DNA of 21,290 nucleotides from Acidobacteriaceae bacterium (GCA_030039895.1 JASHUR010000054.1:1-21290); one strand, 5' to 3'. Shown: positions 8,591-16,226, counted from the first letter of the stretch. Translations and numbers: made by a program. The notes: generated from the sequence alone by a model not told the origin.

Positions 8591-9167
8591 GGATGCTTCT
8601 CCCCACTTCGCGAGTGAGCCATGCCTTAGCCATGTTCCAATCGCGTTTCACGGTTGCGGGGGAAATATCGAGGACAACGGAGGTCTCCTCGACCGTGAGG
8701 CCGCCGAAGAAGCGCAGCTCCACGATCTTTTCCTGCTGCGCATCACGGCGGGAAAGGCGGGTGAGCGCGTGGTCCAATTCCACGACATCGACGTTCGACT
8801 TTTGGGGGAGATCAAATGTTTCGTCCAAAACCACTTTGTATTCCGGCCCTCGCTTGGCAGCTCCACGGCGGCGGGCGTAGTCCACGAGAATCTGACGCAT
8901 CAGTTTGGCCGCAATCGCGACAAAATGAGCGCGATTTTCCATGGGCGGAGGCTGATCGCCGACAAGGCGCAGATAGACCTCGTGGACCAACTCAGTGCTT
9001 TGCAGCGTATGGTCAGCACGTTCGGCCCTTAGACAACGGTGCGCAGCCAAGCGCAACTCTTTGTAGACGATGGGGATGAGCGCCCGCAGCGCCTCTTCAT
9101 CGCCGTTTCTCCAGCGAAGAAGAAGCATACTGGCCGAATCAGATGGCTGAGGCGCGCACTCGACCAC
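8547..9167 (-). CDS. ECF sigma factor (TIGR02999 type), kinase-linked
   Basis: About 206 aa. Region 2 runs from GDEEALRALIPIVYKEL to STELVHEVYLRLV. The segment NRAHFVAIAAKLMRQILVDY, then ARRR, is characteristic of the TIGR02999 ECF family. Region 4 (RFFGGLTVEETSVVLDISPATVKRDW) is the -35-binding helix-turn-helix. No anti-sigma gene lies next to it; the partner is the overlapping Ser/Thr kinase gene. Where most ECF factors carry an acidic DAED motif before LVQE, this protein has Q-S-T-E (T58 with this start). That resembles the ECF43-type factor EcfP of Vibrio parahaemolyticus, which is activated when PknT phosphorylates a Thr in that motif. The start is uncertain: GTG at 9167 has AGGGA four nt upstream, while GTG at 9197 gives ten more residues without a ribosome-binding site. 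Confidence 0.88.
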   Translation of the reverse strand: MVECAPQPSDSASMLLLRWRNGDEEALRALIPIVYKELRLAAHRCLRAERADHTLQSTELVHEVYLRLVGDQPPPMENRAHFVAIAAKLMRQILVDYARRRGAAKRGPEYKVVLDETFDLPQKSNVDVVELDHALTRLSRRDAQQEKIVELRFFGGLTVEETSVVLDISPATVKRDWNMAKAWLTREVGRSIRGNDRSMGESRGAV

Positions 9168-9380
9168 AATTTCCCTGTGGCACGTAAGATAGACCACTTT
9201 TTGGCGGGAGTCAATAATGCAATCTAACCTGGCCTGGAATCGACTTTTACCCTCGATTTGCCCTGCTGATCTCCTATCTATTCATAGCTCGCGGCCGGTC
9301 TGCTGAAGATTTCTGAGCCTTTTCCCTCCCGAATTTCGCATTACAGGGTAAGGCGGAATATATCTCGCGGGAGGCATTTC

Positions 9381-11660
9381 ATGAAACATGGTGGGGTCAA
9401 AAGGGGTAATTGGATTGTCCCAGGCCTGCAGTTTTTCTCTCTATTACTTATTATCAGCATCCTCGGCCTCCTCTCGGGATGCGGTGGGTCCAGTTCAAGT
9501 GGATCCAGCAACAGCAACCAAACCCCAGTGACCTACACCATTGGCGGATCGGTCTCCGGCCTGTCGGGCACGGGACTGGTGTTACAGAACAACGGCGGCG
9601 ATAACCTCACGATCACCGGCAACGGAAGCTTCACCTTCAGCACGGCGGTCACCAGCGGCGGCGCGTATAAGGTCACCGTTTCCACTCAGCCTTCCAATCC
9701 GGCACAGACTTGCGCGGTGACAAACGGCAGCGGAACAGCCAGCGCCAACGTCACGAACGTTCAGGTGGCCTGCACAACGACTCCCACCTACACCATCGGC
9801 GGAACGGTCTCCGGCCTATCGGGCACAGGGCTGGTGTTGCAGGACAACGGCACCGATAATCTCACGATCAGCGCCAACGGAAGCTTCACCTTCAGCACGG
9901 CGATCGCCAGCGGCAGCAACTATGACGTCACCGTACTTACACAACCTTCCAGTCCGGCACAGACCTGCACGGTGACAAACGGCAGCGGAACAGTCAGCGC
10001 CAACGTCACGAACGTTCAGGTGGCCTGCACCACGAACGTAACCCTTGTCTACACCATCGGCGGCGTGGTTTCCGGCTTGTCGGGCACGGGGCTGGTGCTG
10101 CAGAACAATGGCGGCGATAATCTGTCGATCACTGCAAATGGCGATTTCACCTTCTCCCAGGAGGTCGCTGATGGCGGCGCGTATGACGTTACCGTTCTTA
10201 CACAGCCATCCAATCCCACGCAGACCTGCGCGGTGACGGACGGCAGCGGAACCGCCAGCGCCAATGTCACGAGTGTCAAGGTGTCCTGCTCGACTGTCTC
10301 CACCACCAACGCGTGGACCTGGGAGGGCGGCAGTAATATCGCCAATCAACTGGGTTCGTACGGAACCAAGGGGACGGCTGCTGCCGGCAACATTCCGGGA
10401 GGTCGGTATCGCGCTACCAATTGGACCGATTCGTCCGGGAATTTCTGGCTGTTTGGCGGGAGTGGCTACGACTCGGTTGGGACAGGCTCCGGCACCGCTA
10501 CTCTGAACGACCTATGGAAATACAGTCCAAGCACCGGTGAATGGACATGGGTGAATGGGTCGAGCACAGGTAACCAGTTAGGAGTCTATGGAACGAAGGG
10601 AACGGCCTCTGCAAGCAATGTTCCAGGGTCTCGGGTCGCTCCGACCGGATGGACCGATAACTCCGGCAACTTCTGGCTCTTCGGCGGGTATGGGTTCGAC
10701 TCAGCGGGGAACGAGGGAGAACTCAACGACCTGTGGAAGTACAGCCCGAGCACCGGCGACTGGACGTGGGTGGCTGGATCGGATCTTGCCAGCCAATCGG
10801 GGACGTACGGAACGAAGGGGACGGCGGCCAGCGGCAACACTCCGGGAGGGCGACAACATGCTGTCAGCTGGACCGACACGTCTGGCAATCTCTGGGTCTT
10901 CGGCGGCAAGGGATTCGACTCGGTCGCGACAGCTGATGGAGATGCCTATCTCAACGACCTGTGGAAGTACAGCCCGAGCACCGGCGACTGGACATGGATG
11001 GGCGGATCGGACCTAGCCAATCAAGTCGGCACTTACGGAACCAAGGGAACTGGTTCAACCAGCAACATTCCGGGGGCGCGAAACGTTGTCGCTGGCTGGG
11101 TCGATTCGTCCGGCAATCTCTGGCTCTTTGGCGGGAATGGTTACGACTCAGTCGGGACAGATGAGGGCACCGCCTATCTCAACGACCTGTGGAAATACAG
11201 CCCAAGTACGGGCGAATGGACATGGGAGAGCGGGTCTGACATCGGCAACCAACTGGGTACGTACGGAACCCAGGGGACGGCGGCTGCCGCTAACATTCCT
11301 GCAGCACGATGGGGCTCTGCCAGCTGGGTCGATACTTCCGGGAATTTGTGGCTCTTCGGCGGATTGGGTGTTGACGATGCATCTGCAGACACCGGTGAAT
11401 ACAATGATCTGTGGAAGTACAGCCCAAGTTCGGGCGAATGGACATGGGTGGGCGGACAGGATGTCGCCAACCAGGATGGCACGTACGGAACCAAGGGGAC
11501 GGCCGCTTCCACCAACATTCCCGGTGGCCGGGAGCGCCCGGTAACCTGGACCGACACGTCCGGGAATATCTGGCTCTTCGGCGGGTTAGGTTACGACTCG
11601 GTCGGAACCGCGCAGGGCAGCGGTAACCTGAACGACCTGTGGAAGTATGGCCCGCAATAA
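9381..11660 (+). CDS. Kelch-repeat surface lipoprotein with N-terminal beta repeats
   Basis: A 759-aa predicted lipoprotein. The signal sequence has hydrophobic core LQFFSLLLIISILGLL and lipobox LSGC with C34, followed by a Gly/Ser linker. Three near-identical repeats of about 87 residues follow (51-135, 136-223, 224-310), each starting YTIGG and containing SGLSGTGLVLQ. Each also has two cysteines 20 apart (C111/C131, C196/C216, C283/C303), probably disulfide-bonded. Residues 311-759 hold six repeats of about 75 residues, each with WTW, an SYGTKGT-like block, IPG(G/A)R, W-D-SGN, a WLFGG kelch di-glycine and LNDLWKY. Six kelch-type units could close one beta-propeller. No catalytic motif was recognised, so a binding or adhesion role at the cell surface is a guess. 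ATG at 9381 has GGGAGG six nt upstream. It is divergent from the ECF sigma operon. Confidence 0.85.
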   Translation: MKHGGVKRGNWIVPGLQFFSLLLIISILGLLSGCGGSSSSGSSNSNQTPVTYTIGGSVSGLSGTGLVLQNNGGDNLTITGNGSFTFSTAVTSGGAYKVTVSTQPSNPAQTCAVTNGSGTASANVTNVQVACTTTPTYTIGGTVSGLSGTGLVLQDNGTDNLTISANGSFTFSTAIASGSNYDVTVLTQPSSPAQTCTVTNGSGTVSANVTNVQVACTTNVTLVYTIGGVVSGLSGTGLVLQNNGGDNLSITANGDFTFSQEVADGGAYDVTVLTQPSNPTQTCAVTDGSGTASANVTSVKVSCSTVSTTNAWTWEGGSNIANQLGSYGTKGTAAAGNIPGGRYRATNWTDSSGNFWLFGGSGYDSVGTGSGTATLNDLWKYSPSTGEWTWVNGSSTGNQLGVYGTKGTASASNVPGSRVAPTGWTDNSGNFWLFGGYGFDSAGNEGELNDLWKYSPSTGDWTWVAGSDLASQSGTYGTKGTAASGNTPGGRQHAVSWTDTSGNLWVFGGKGFDSVATADGDAYLNDLWKYSPSTGDWTWMGGSDLANQVGTYGTKGTGSTSNIPGARNVVAGWVDSSGNLWLFGGNGYDSVGTDEGTAYLNDLWKYSPSTGEWTWESGSDIGNQLGTYGTQGTAAAANIPAARWGSASWVDTSGNLWLFGGLGVDDASADTGEYNDLWKYSPSSGEWTWVGGQDVANQDGTYGTKGTAASTNIPGGRERPVTWTDTSGNIWLFGGLGYDSVGTAQGSGNLNDLWKYGPQ
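9531..10310 (+). repeat. Three tandem ~260-nt coding repeats
   Basis: Units at about 9531-9785, 9786-10049 and 10050-10310 share long near-identical stretches at the DNA level, for example ACGGCAGCGGAAC and CCAACGTCACGAACGTTCAGG in units 1 and 2. They encode the three Cys-paired modules of the lipoprotein. DNA-level identity suggests recent duplication or gene conversion. Confidence 0.8.
10311..11657 (+). repeat. Six tandem ~225-nt kelch-encoding repeats
   Basis: Six units begin at the TGGAC(C/A)TGG codons for WTW and each ends near CTCAACGACCTGTGGAAGTA. Blocks such as TACGGAACCAAGGGGACGG recur with few changes. The units vary in the loop after the di-glycine, so length differences are small and in frame. 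Confidence 0.8.
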
Positions 11661-11669
11661 CAATGAGAG

Positions 11670-11702
11670 CAGAGTTGTCCGGCCTGGCGCCGGACAACTC
11701 TG
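11670..11702 (+). terminator. Strong 14-bp hairpin downstream of the kelch lipoprotein gene
   Basis: Perfect 14-bp inverted repeat (CAGAGTTGTCCGGC and its reverse complement) with a 5-nt loop, nine nt after the stop codon. There is no T-tract after it. The position suggests a transcription terminator or RNA 3'-end stabiliser. Confidence 0.55.
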
Positions 11703-11734
11703 TAGCTCGACCGAATGTTGGCATTGGATACTCA

Positions 11735-12017
11735 GCGCACATAGAAGAACTGGACGTTGCCCTCAACGCAGGCGTCAGACGTGGAGAGCCATACAAACTT
11801 CAATGGTCTGATATAGGCCTGCAAGCCCGCCGTATCAGCTTGCGGCAGATTAAGTACGGTTCGACTCATCACGTAACCTCTCAAGGCGGCCACACTCGCG
11901 GATGCCATCCGGGCTTTCCGGAGGCCCAAATCGGTCCCTCCTGGTTTTCCTGTTTTCGCCCATTTTCTGACCAAGACGTGCCTACGAGGGGCGAGGCCAG
12001 CGTGCGAGGTTTTATAG
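11735..12017 (+). pseudogene. Tyrosine-recombinase (integrase) fragment, frameshifted
   Basis: The first part reads AHIEELDVALNAGVRRGEP, then YKLQWSDIGLQARRISL and IKYGSTHHV. This matches box I of tyrosine recombinases: the catalytic Arg in a G-x-R-x-x-E context (codon at 11777), W-D-(V/I)-D-L-like, and the Lys beta-hairpin ending in HV. After the Val codon at 11873-11875 one extra base moves the continuation to another frame, which reads PLKAATLADAIRAF and then FPVFAHFLTK up to a stop at 12015-12017. An integrase normally continues H-V-P-L there. The N-terminal domain, the H-x-x-R box and the nucleophilic Tyr are all absent. It is a non-functional remnant of an integrase, evidence of a past mobile element at this site. 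The family assignment is from motif recognition only. Confidence 0.65.
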
Positions 12018-12475
12018 CGGTGAGGTCAATTTGGAAATGATCGCCGCCGAAAAGCTGACGTGTGGGTACGGATTTCCGTCGATGAGTGCGTTGGCGATGT
12101 GGCGCTCGTTGACGCTACGCGCCAGAGGGACTGAAACCCCGCTGCTATCCGACTAGTCTCACACGCCTGGCTCTGCCGCCGAATTGATTCTGTCGGAATT
12201 CATCCAAAAGCCCGTGCCCGGTCACGAAACCAATTCAAACTGACCCACTACCACCCGTCCATGTGTGGTTCCACATACCTGCGCGTGTAGTGACCTCTAT
12301 TTCCTCTCCTCCCTCATTACATTAGTCTCGGTTTAGCTGGATGCGACATTCATTCAGCTCTTTGGCGATCACGCCTATCTTTGAACCTCACGCAACGAGT
12401 TCCACCGCTCACCAGGACAAAGGCGCCACAGGAAGCGTTGGTTATCGTTGGAGTTGCGCCTGGAGGAGTTCTTTG
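12018..12475. other. Gene-poor stretch before the lipase gene
   Basis: 458 nt with no convincing gene on either strand. CAATTCAAACTGACCCACTA (from 12231) resembles, from memory only, the ends of some IS21-like insertion sequences, which would fit the integrase remnant just upstream. An in-frame leftward extension of the lipase frame to 12341 exists but lacks protein-like features. The lipase promoter should lie here, but no clear -35/-10 pair was identified. Confidence 0.4.
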
Positions 12476-13726
12476 ATGAAAACGCAGTTTGATAGTACAG
12501 ATCGCGCGTCGGCAAGACCTCCCCGATGCCAGACCGTGGCTGGGCGATTGCTTCGGCTACCAACTCTGTTTTGGTTGCTATTCATGGTTGCTTGCTGCGC
12601 TGCTTCTTCCGCGCAAACACAGTTCTATTCCGTCACCGGCATTGACCTCGCTTCATACGCAAACGGAGCGTTGATCCGGTCAGAGCTGATTGAGGGCGCT
12701 CCCGATGGCGCAACCGCCTATCGTGTTCTTTACAAATCAGAGGGCCTGCAGGGAGAGCCTATCGCCGTCTCGGGGGTTGTGATTGTTCCTGCGGGACCAG
12801 CGCCGGCGAATGGCCGCCGGATTATTGCATGGGCGCACCCGACTACAGGTATCGTTCCGAAGTGCGCCCCCTCGCTGGCACGCGTGCTCTTTCGATCGAT
12901 CCAGGGCTTGCAAGAGATGCTGAGGCTTGGGTACGTGGTTACGGCTACCGACTACCCTGGTCTCGGCACCCCAGGTCCGCACCCATATCTGGTCGGCGTC
13001 AGCGAAGGGCGCGCCGTTCTGGATTCTGTGCGAGTAGCACGCCTGATGCCCGGCGCGGGAGGAGGACGCGCATTCGCCGTTTGGGGCCATTCGCAGGGCG
13101 GCCAGGCTGCGCTCTACACGGGGATTCTTGCCCACACGTATGCTCCGGAACTGAAGCTTGTCGGGGTTGCAGCAGCGGCGCCTGCCACCGAGCTCGGAAC
13201 TCTGCTTACTGACGACATGGATACCTCAGGCGGCAAGAACATTACCGCGATGACCTTGTGGTCATGGTCACGCGTCTACGGAGCGCCAATTTCTAATGTT
13301 GTGACTCCGGAGGCAATGCCGGCTGTCGATCGGTTGGCCAACAAATGCATCGAACGATTCTTCGATGTGTTCGAAAGGCGCGGCCCATCCAAAGATCTCC
13401 AGCAAAGCTTTCTGCAGGAAGAGAACTTCACCGATCTCGAGCCGTGGCGCAGTCTGCTTGCCCGCAATACGCCGAAAACGCTGCCGCCATCGATTCCGGT
13501 ATTTCTTGCGCAGGGCATGAAAGATACGCTGGTCCCGCCCTCGGTGACGGAGAACTACATGCAGGAACTTTGCAAAGCGGGAACCGCTGTACAGTGGTAT
13601 CCCGTACCCAACGCCGGACACCTGTTTGTTGCACGCGATAGTGCAAGAGCAACCATCGATTGGATTGGAGGACGCTTTGCCGGATTGCCCGCGCCAAGCA
13701 GCTGCGCCGCTCAGCCGAACCAGTAA
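12476..13726 (+). CDS. Secreted lipase-like alpha/beta hydrolase
   Basis: A 416-aa predicted exported serine hydrolase. After a long basic N-terminus, the hydrophobic core LFWLLFMVACCAA leads to a probable signal peptidase site near SSA-QTQ (about 46). The nucleophile elbow is GHSQGG with S206. D350 (QGMKDTLVP) and H382 (NAGHLF) complete a plausible catalytic triad in the expected order. The oxyanion-side segment AWAHPTTG and the TDYPGLGTPGPHPYL stretch resemble the secretory lipase family (LIP, PF03583). Substrates may be lipids or other esters; the sequence does not decide. ATG at 12476 was preferred over upstream in-frame starts because GGAGGAG ends seven nt before it and the signal peptide then has a reasonable position. 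It stands alone, with a mobile-element remnant upstream and a convergent kinase gene downstream. Confidence 0.85.
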   Translation: MKTQFDSTDRASARPPRCQTVAGRLLRLPTLFWLLFMVACCAASSAQTQFYSVTGIDLASYANGALIRSELIEGAPDGATAYRVLYKSEGLQGEPIAVSGVVIVPAGPAPANGRRIIAWAHPTTGIVPKCAPSLARVLFRSIQGLQEMLRLGYVVTATDYPGLGTPGPHPYLVGVSEGRAVLDSVRVARLMPGAGGGRAFAVWGHSQGGQAALYTGILAHTYAPELKLVGVAAAAPATELGTLLTDDMDTSGGKNITAMTLWSWSRVYGAPISNVVTPEAMPAVDRLANKCIERFFDVFERRGPSKDLQQSFLQEENFTDLEPWRSLLARNTPKTLPPSIPVFLAQGMKDTLVPPSVTENYMQELCKAGTAVQWYPVPNAGHLFVARDSARATIDWIGGRFAGLPAPSSCAAQPNQ

Positions 13727-14029
13727 CTCAGCAGATCATCGATTCATCCAGACGAATGCCTTGGTTTATCTGCGCGCTGGAAGTCTCAATTTGTGTCTGA
13801 AGACTTCGGAGCAGAGCGGTCATCCGACGATAGACAAGCTCCTATCTTCCTCGATTTGCGCATTGGCGATTTATCATCAACTGAAAATCGAAAAGCATCG
13901 CTCGCGGGAAGCGCGTTTATGAGGATCAATGCGTGATCCCCTGCCAGAGGCTGGACCCGACGAGCGCACTGGGCTGCATTTTGGCAACGCGATCCAGCCT
14001 GTAATTTTGGCAACGCAATTCAGACAGTC
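13727..14029. other. Spacer between convergent lipase and histidine kinase genes
   Basis: 303 nt with no convincing gene. No T-tract hairpin was found for either flanking gene. The only structure noted is the short tandem repeat at 13978-14029. Confidence 0.5.
13978..14029. repeat. Two-copy 26-bp tandem repeat next to the kinase stop codon
   Basis: ATTTTGGCAACGC occurs perfectly at 13978-13990 and 14004-14016, exactly 26 bp apart. The flanking bases are partly conserved (GATCCAGCC versus AATTCAGAC). The second unit ends at the stop of the downstream-oriented histidine kinase gene. No function can be assigned. Confidence 0.6.
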
Positions 14030-15421
14030 TCACTTCGAGCAAAGCGGGAATGTGACGCTGAATGTTGTCCCGACATTCTCGCTGCTGACAACAGAGAGCC
14101 TTGCGCGATGGATTTCCGCGATCCATTTGGCGATGGAAAGCCCCAATCCGCTTCCTTCAACCTGTCCGCGCGAGGGATCTGCGCGATAGAAGCGCTCAAA
14201 TATCTGCGGGAGGTCCGCGCTTGGAATGCCGATGCCGTTATCGCGAACGGTCACGGTGGCGCCGAGAGCGGAAGCGATAAGTGCCACATCGATGCGGCCG
14301 CGCGACGGTGTGTACTTTATCGCATTATCAAGGAGAATCCAAAGAAGCCGGCGCAGACTGGACGAGTCGCCAAGGACATTGACCGTCTGTTGTGAATCAA
14401 CCGCGACCGAGAGCGTGTGCTTCCGTTCGACGGCTATGGGACGCGCCTTCTCGCAAACCTCTTCAACAACAGTGACCAGATTCAACGGCGCCATTTGCGG
14501 GCCGTCACGATCAGCGTCAGCGCGCGCCAACGTCAGCAGGTTCTCCAGCAGAGCGGACGCTCTGGCCGACTCCTCGACAATATCTGTGAAAGCCTGACGG
14601 CTGTCAGGATCGGCATCGGGGTTTCGCAGCGCTACTTCGGCAACGGTGCGCATAAAGGAGATCGGGCCGCGCAAATCATGCGAGGCGTCAGCGGTAAACT
14701 GCTTGATTCGATTCACAGCTGTCTCCAACCGCTCCAGCATCGCATTGCAGGTCTCCGCCAGGCGTTGCAGCTCATCGCCCGTATTGACCACGGGCACTCG
14801 TTCAGAGAGATTCGTGATACTGATGGATCGCGCCGACGCCGTAATACGATCAACCGGCAGCAGTGCTCTGCGGCTAAGGAAATATCCGCCTGCGGAAGAA
14901 ATCAAAAGCAGCAGCGGAACCGATGCGAGAAGTCCCGTCAAAAAACGGTCCAACACGAGTTGGTTGCCGGCTTCGGGAGCCGCGGCCATCACATATAACT
15001 TGTCCGCACCAACCTGAAAGGGATGACCCAGCACCCAATAGTGATCACCCGACCATGAAACCTGCTCGAATTGCTGTCTCTGCGTATTACGCAGACTCGG
15101 CCAGGGAAATTCCTTCGCAGCAGCGGTAGGCGAAGGATAGGCGCGGCTTCCGTCCGCGCGGAAAACTTCACACAAACCATTGCCCGTAGCCTTAGCGAAT
15201 TCTGCGAAATCTTTTTGCCGGACTACTTCAGAGACGTTCTGTGTTGCCGTCAGAAGCTTTTCCAGCCGGTATTCACGGCGTTCCAGGGTTCCATGCCGCT
15301 CGCTCACCAGCGTGGTCCTCAGGTTCAGCCACATGGCAATTCCAAAGAGCAGCCATCCCAGAAAGAAGATGGCCCCAAACCATAGAGTGAGACGAAGCGA
15401 GATCGACCAGTGGCGGGTCAT
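14030..15421 (-). CDS. Sensor histidine kinase of the QseC/heavy-metal-sensor type
   Basis: A 463-aa inner-membrane kinase. The first membrane segment is at about 10-33, followed by a periplasmic sensor region of about 125 residues. The second membrane segment is at about 160-183, then a HAMP domain (LLPVDRITASARSI, about 185-235). The H-box is FTADASHDLRGPI with phosphoacceptor H248; SHDLRGP is a variant of the usual SHELRTP. The ATPase domain shows the N-box LLDNAIKYTPS (N366), G1 DNGIGIP (394-400), F-box IFERFYRAD and G2 GSGLGLSIAKW. Its start codon overlaps the stop of the response regulator gene (ATGA, 15418-15421), so the two are translationally coupled. Architecture matches OmpR-partner kinases such as QseC, PmrB and CusS. 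The periplasmic ligand is not evident. The divergent receptor-phosphatase genes make a phosphorylated compound or phosphate status plausible inputs. Confidence 0.92.
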   Translation of the reverse strand: MTRHWSISLRLTLWFGAIFFLGWLLFGIAMWLNLRTTLVSERHGTLERREYRLEKLLTATQNVSEVVRQKDFAEFAKATGNGLCEVFRADGSRAYPSPTAAAKEFPWPSLRNTQRQQFEQVSWSGDHYWVLGHPFQVGADKLYVMAAAPEAGNQLVLDRFLTGLLASVPLLLLISSAGGYFLSRRALLPVDRITASARSISITNLSERVPVVNTGDELQRLAETCNAMLERLETAVNRIKQFTADASHDLRGPISFMRTVAEVALRNPDADPDSRQAFTDIVEESARASALLENLLTLARADADRDGPQMAPLNLVTVVEEVCEKARPIAVERKHTLSVAVDSQQTVNVLGDSSSLRRLLWILLDNAIKYTPSRGRIDVALIASALGATVTVRDNGIGIPSADLPQIFERFYRADPSRGQVEGSGLGLSIAKWIAEIHRARLSVVSSENVGTTFSVTFPLCSK

Positions 15422-16092
15422 GATTCAGCGCGCAATGAATAACCAATACCTCGAACCGTGTGCAACAGCTCCGGCTCTCCGGGATGCGTGATCTTGTTGC
15501 GCAACGAGCGGATAAAGACATAGAGGCTTTCATAGCTCACATCCGTCCCGTGACCCCAGCCCTTATCGAGCAGCACGTTGTGAGGAACGATGGTCCCAGC
15601 CCGGCGTATCAGGATCTCGAGCAGCGCATATTCCGTACGCGTCAAGACTTCGACACGGCTTCCACGGCTCATTTCGCAGGTTTCAGGATGAAGCGTCAGC
15701 TCGCCGTAGCATAGATCCATGGGCGGCCGCTCAACGATACGGCGCGATGCGGCCCGGATGCGAGCCAGCAGCACATCTAGGGCGAAAGGCTTGGTAAGAT
15801 AATCGTCCGCGCCGGCATCCAATCCATGTACGATATCGTGCATGGTGTCGCGAGCAGAGAGAATAATCGTCTGAGTCTGCACCCGGTCCGCACGCAGTTT
15901 GCGAATGACGGTGAATCCGTCAACATACGGCAGCATGATATCCAGAATCAGAAGGTCGAATCTGTCAGTCCGCCCAAGGCGCAGTGCCTCTTCACCGTCA
16001 AAGGCCAGCGTCACATCGTAGCCTTCGCCACGAAGCGCTCGACCCAAGTGCCCGGCCAAACTACGTTTATCCTCCGCAATAAGCACTTGCAT
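15418..16092 (-). CDS. OmpR-family response regulator, PmrA/QseB-like
   Basis: A 224-aa response regulator. The receiver domain (1-115) begins MQVLIAEDKR and has D51 in LILDIMLPYVDG as phosphoacceptor and K101 in TKPFALDVLLARIRA. The winged-helix DNA-binding domain (about 127-220) shows LTRTEYALLEIL, the variant KGWGHGTDVSYESLYVFIRSLRNKI in the recognition-helix region and TVRGIGYSL at the end. This is typical of the PmrA/QseB/CusR/TctD branch. It is the first gene of a two-gene operon with the kinase and is transcribed away from the TonB-dependent receptor gene. The 134-nt spacer holds a direct repeat with an 11-bp period that fits binding by a dimer of this family. Autoregulation and control of the divergent genes are therefore likely. 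ATG at 16092 has no strong Shine-Dalgarno sequence. Confidence 0.93.
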   Translation of the reverse strand: MQVLIAEDKRSLAGHLGRALRGEGYDVTLAFDGEEALRLGRTDRFDLLILDIMLPYVDGFTVIRKLRADRVQTQTIILSARDTMHDIVHGLDAGADDYLTKPFALDVLLARIRAASRRIVERPPMDLCYGELTLHPETCEMSRGSRVEVLTRTEYALLEILIRRAGTIVPHNVLLDKGWGHGTDVSYESLYVFIRSLRNKITHPGEPELLHTVRGIGYSLRAES

Positions 16093-16119
16093 GCGCGTAG
16101 TCTATGCCACGAGTTGTGA

Positions 16120-16146
16120 AATTCCCGTGAAAAGCGCCGGGGAATT
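16120..16146. promoter_or_regulatory. Inverted repeat in the response regulator leader region
   Basis: AATTCCC (16120-16126) and GGGAATT (16140-16146) form a 7-bp inverted repeat with a 13-nt spacer in the divergent intergenic region. It could be an additional protein site or incidental. Confidence 0.25.
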
Positions 16147-16155
16147 CCAGCGGGC

Positions 16156-16175
16156 TTAGGTTGGCTTTAGGTTGG
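16156..16175 (+). promoter_or_regulatory. Direct repeat TTAGGTTGG x2, 11-bp period: candidate response regulator operator
   Basis: TTAGGTTGG occurs at 16156-16164 and again at 16167-16175, separated by CT. The 11-bp period is one helical turn, the usual half-site spacing for OmpR/PhoB-family dimers. The sequence also recalls PmrA/QseB boxes (TTAAG-type half-sites, 11 bp apart). It lies between the divergent response regulator and TonB-receptor genes. CATACT at 16181-16186 is a weak -10 candidate just downstream, compatible with an activator site overlapping the -35 position of the receptor promoter. Confidence 0.6.
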
Positions 16176-16226
16176 GTTCGCATACTGCATCCTGACAAAA
16201 ACCCACACGGAAGTATGGAGGCTGGT

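Noticed and set aside
6536..8617. A 693-codon open frame on the plus strand, antisense to the kinase gene
   Set aside because: It lies opposite a gene with a complete Hanks kinase domain and TPRs. Its translation has no recognisable domain and looks like the product of GC-rich codon bias.
9531..11657. Repeats as a possible CRISPR or non-coding repeat array
   Set aside because: The units are 225-260 nt, in frame, and encode well-formed protein repeats in a single open frame.
12341..12475. Longer N-terminus for the lipase
   Set aside because: The ATG at 12476 has an excellent Shine-Dalgarno sequence and gives an exported protein. The extension has no protein-like features.
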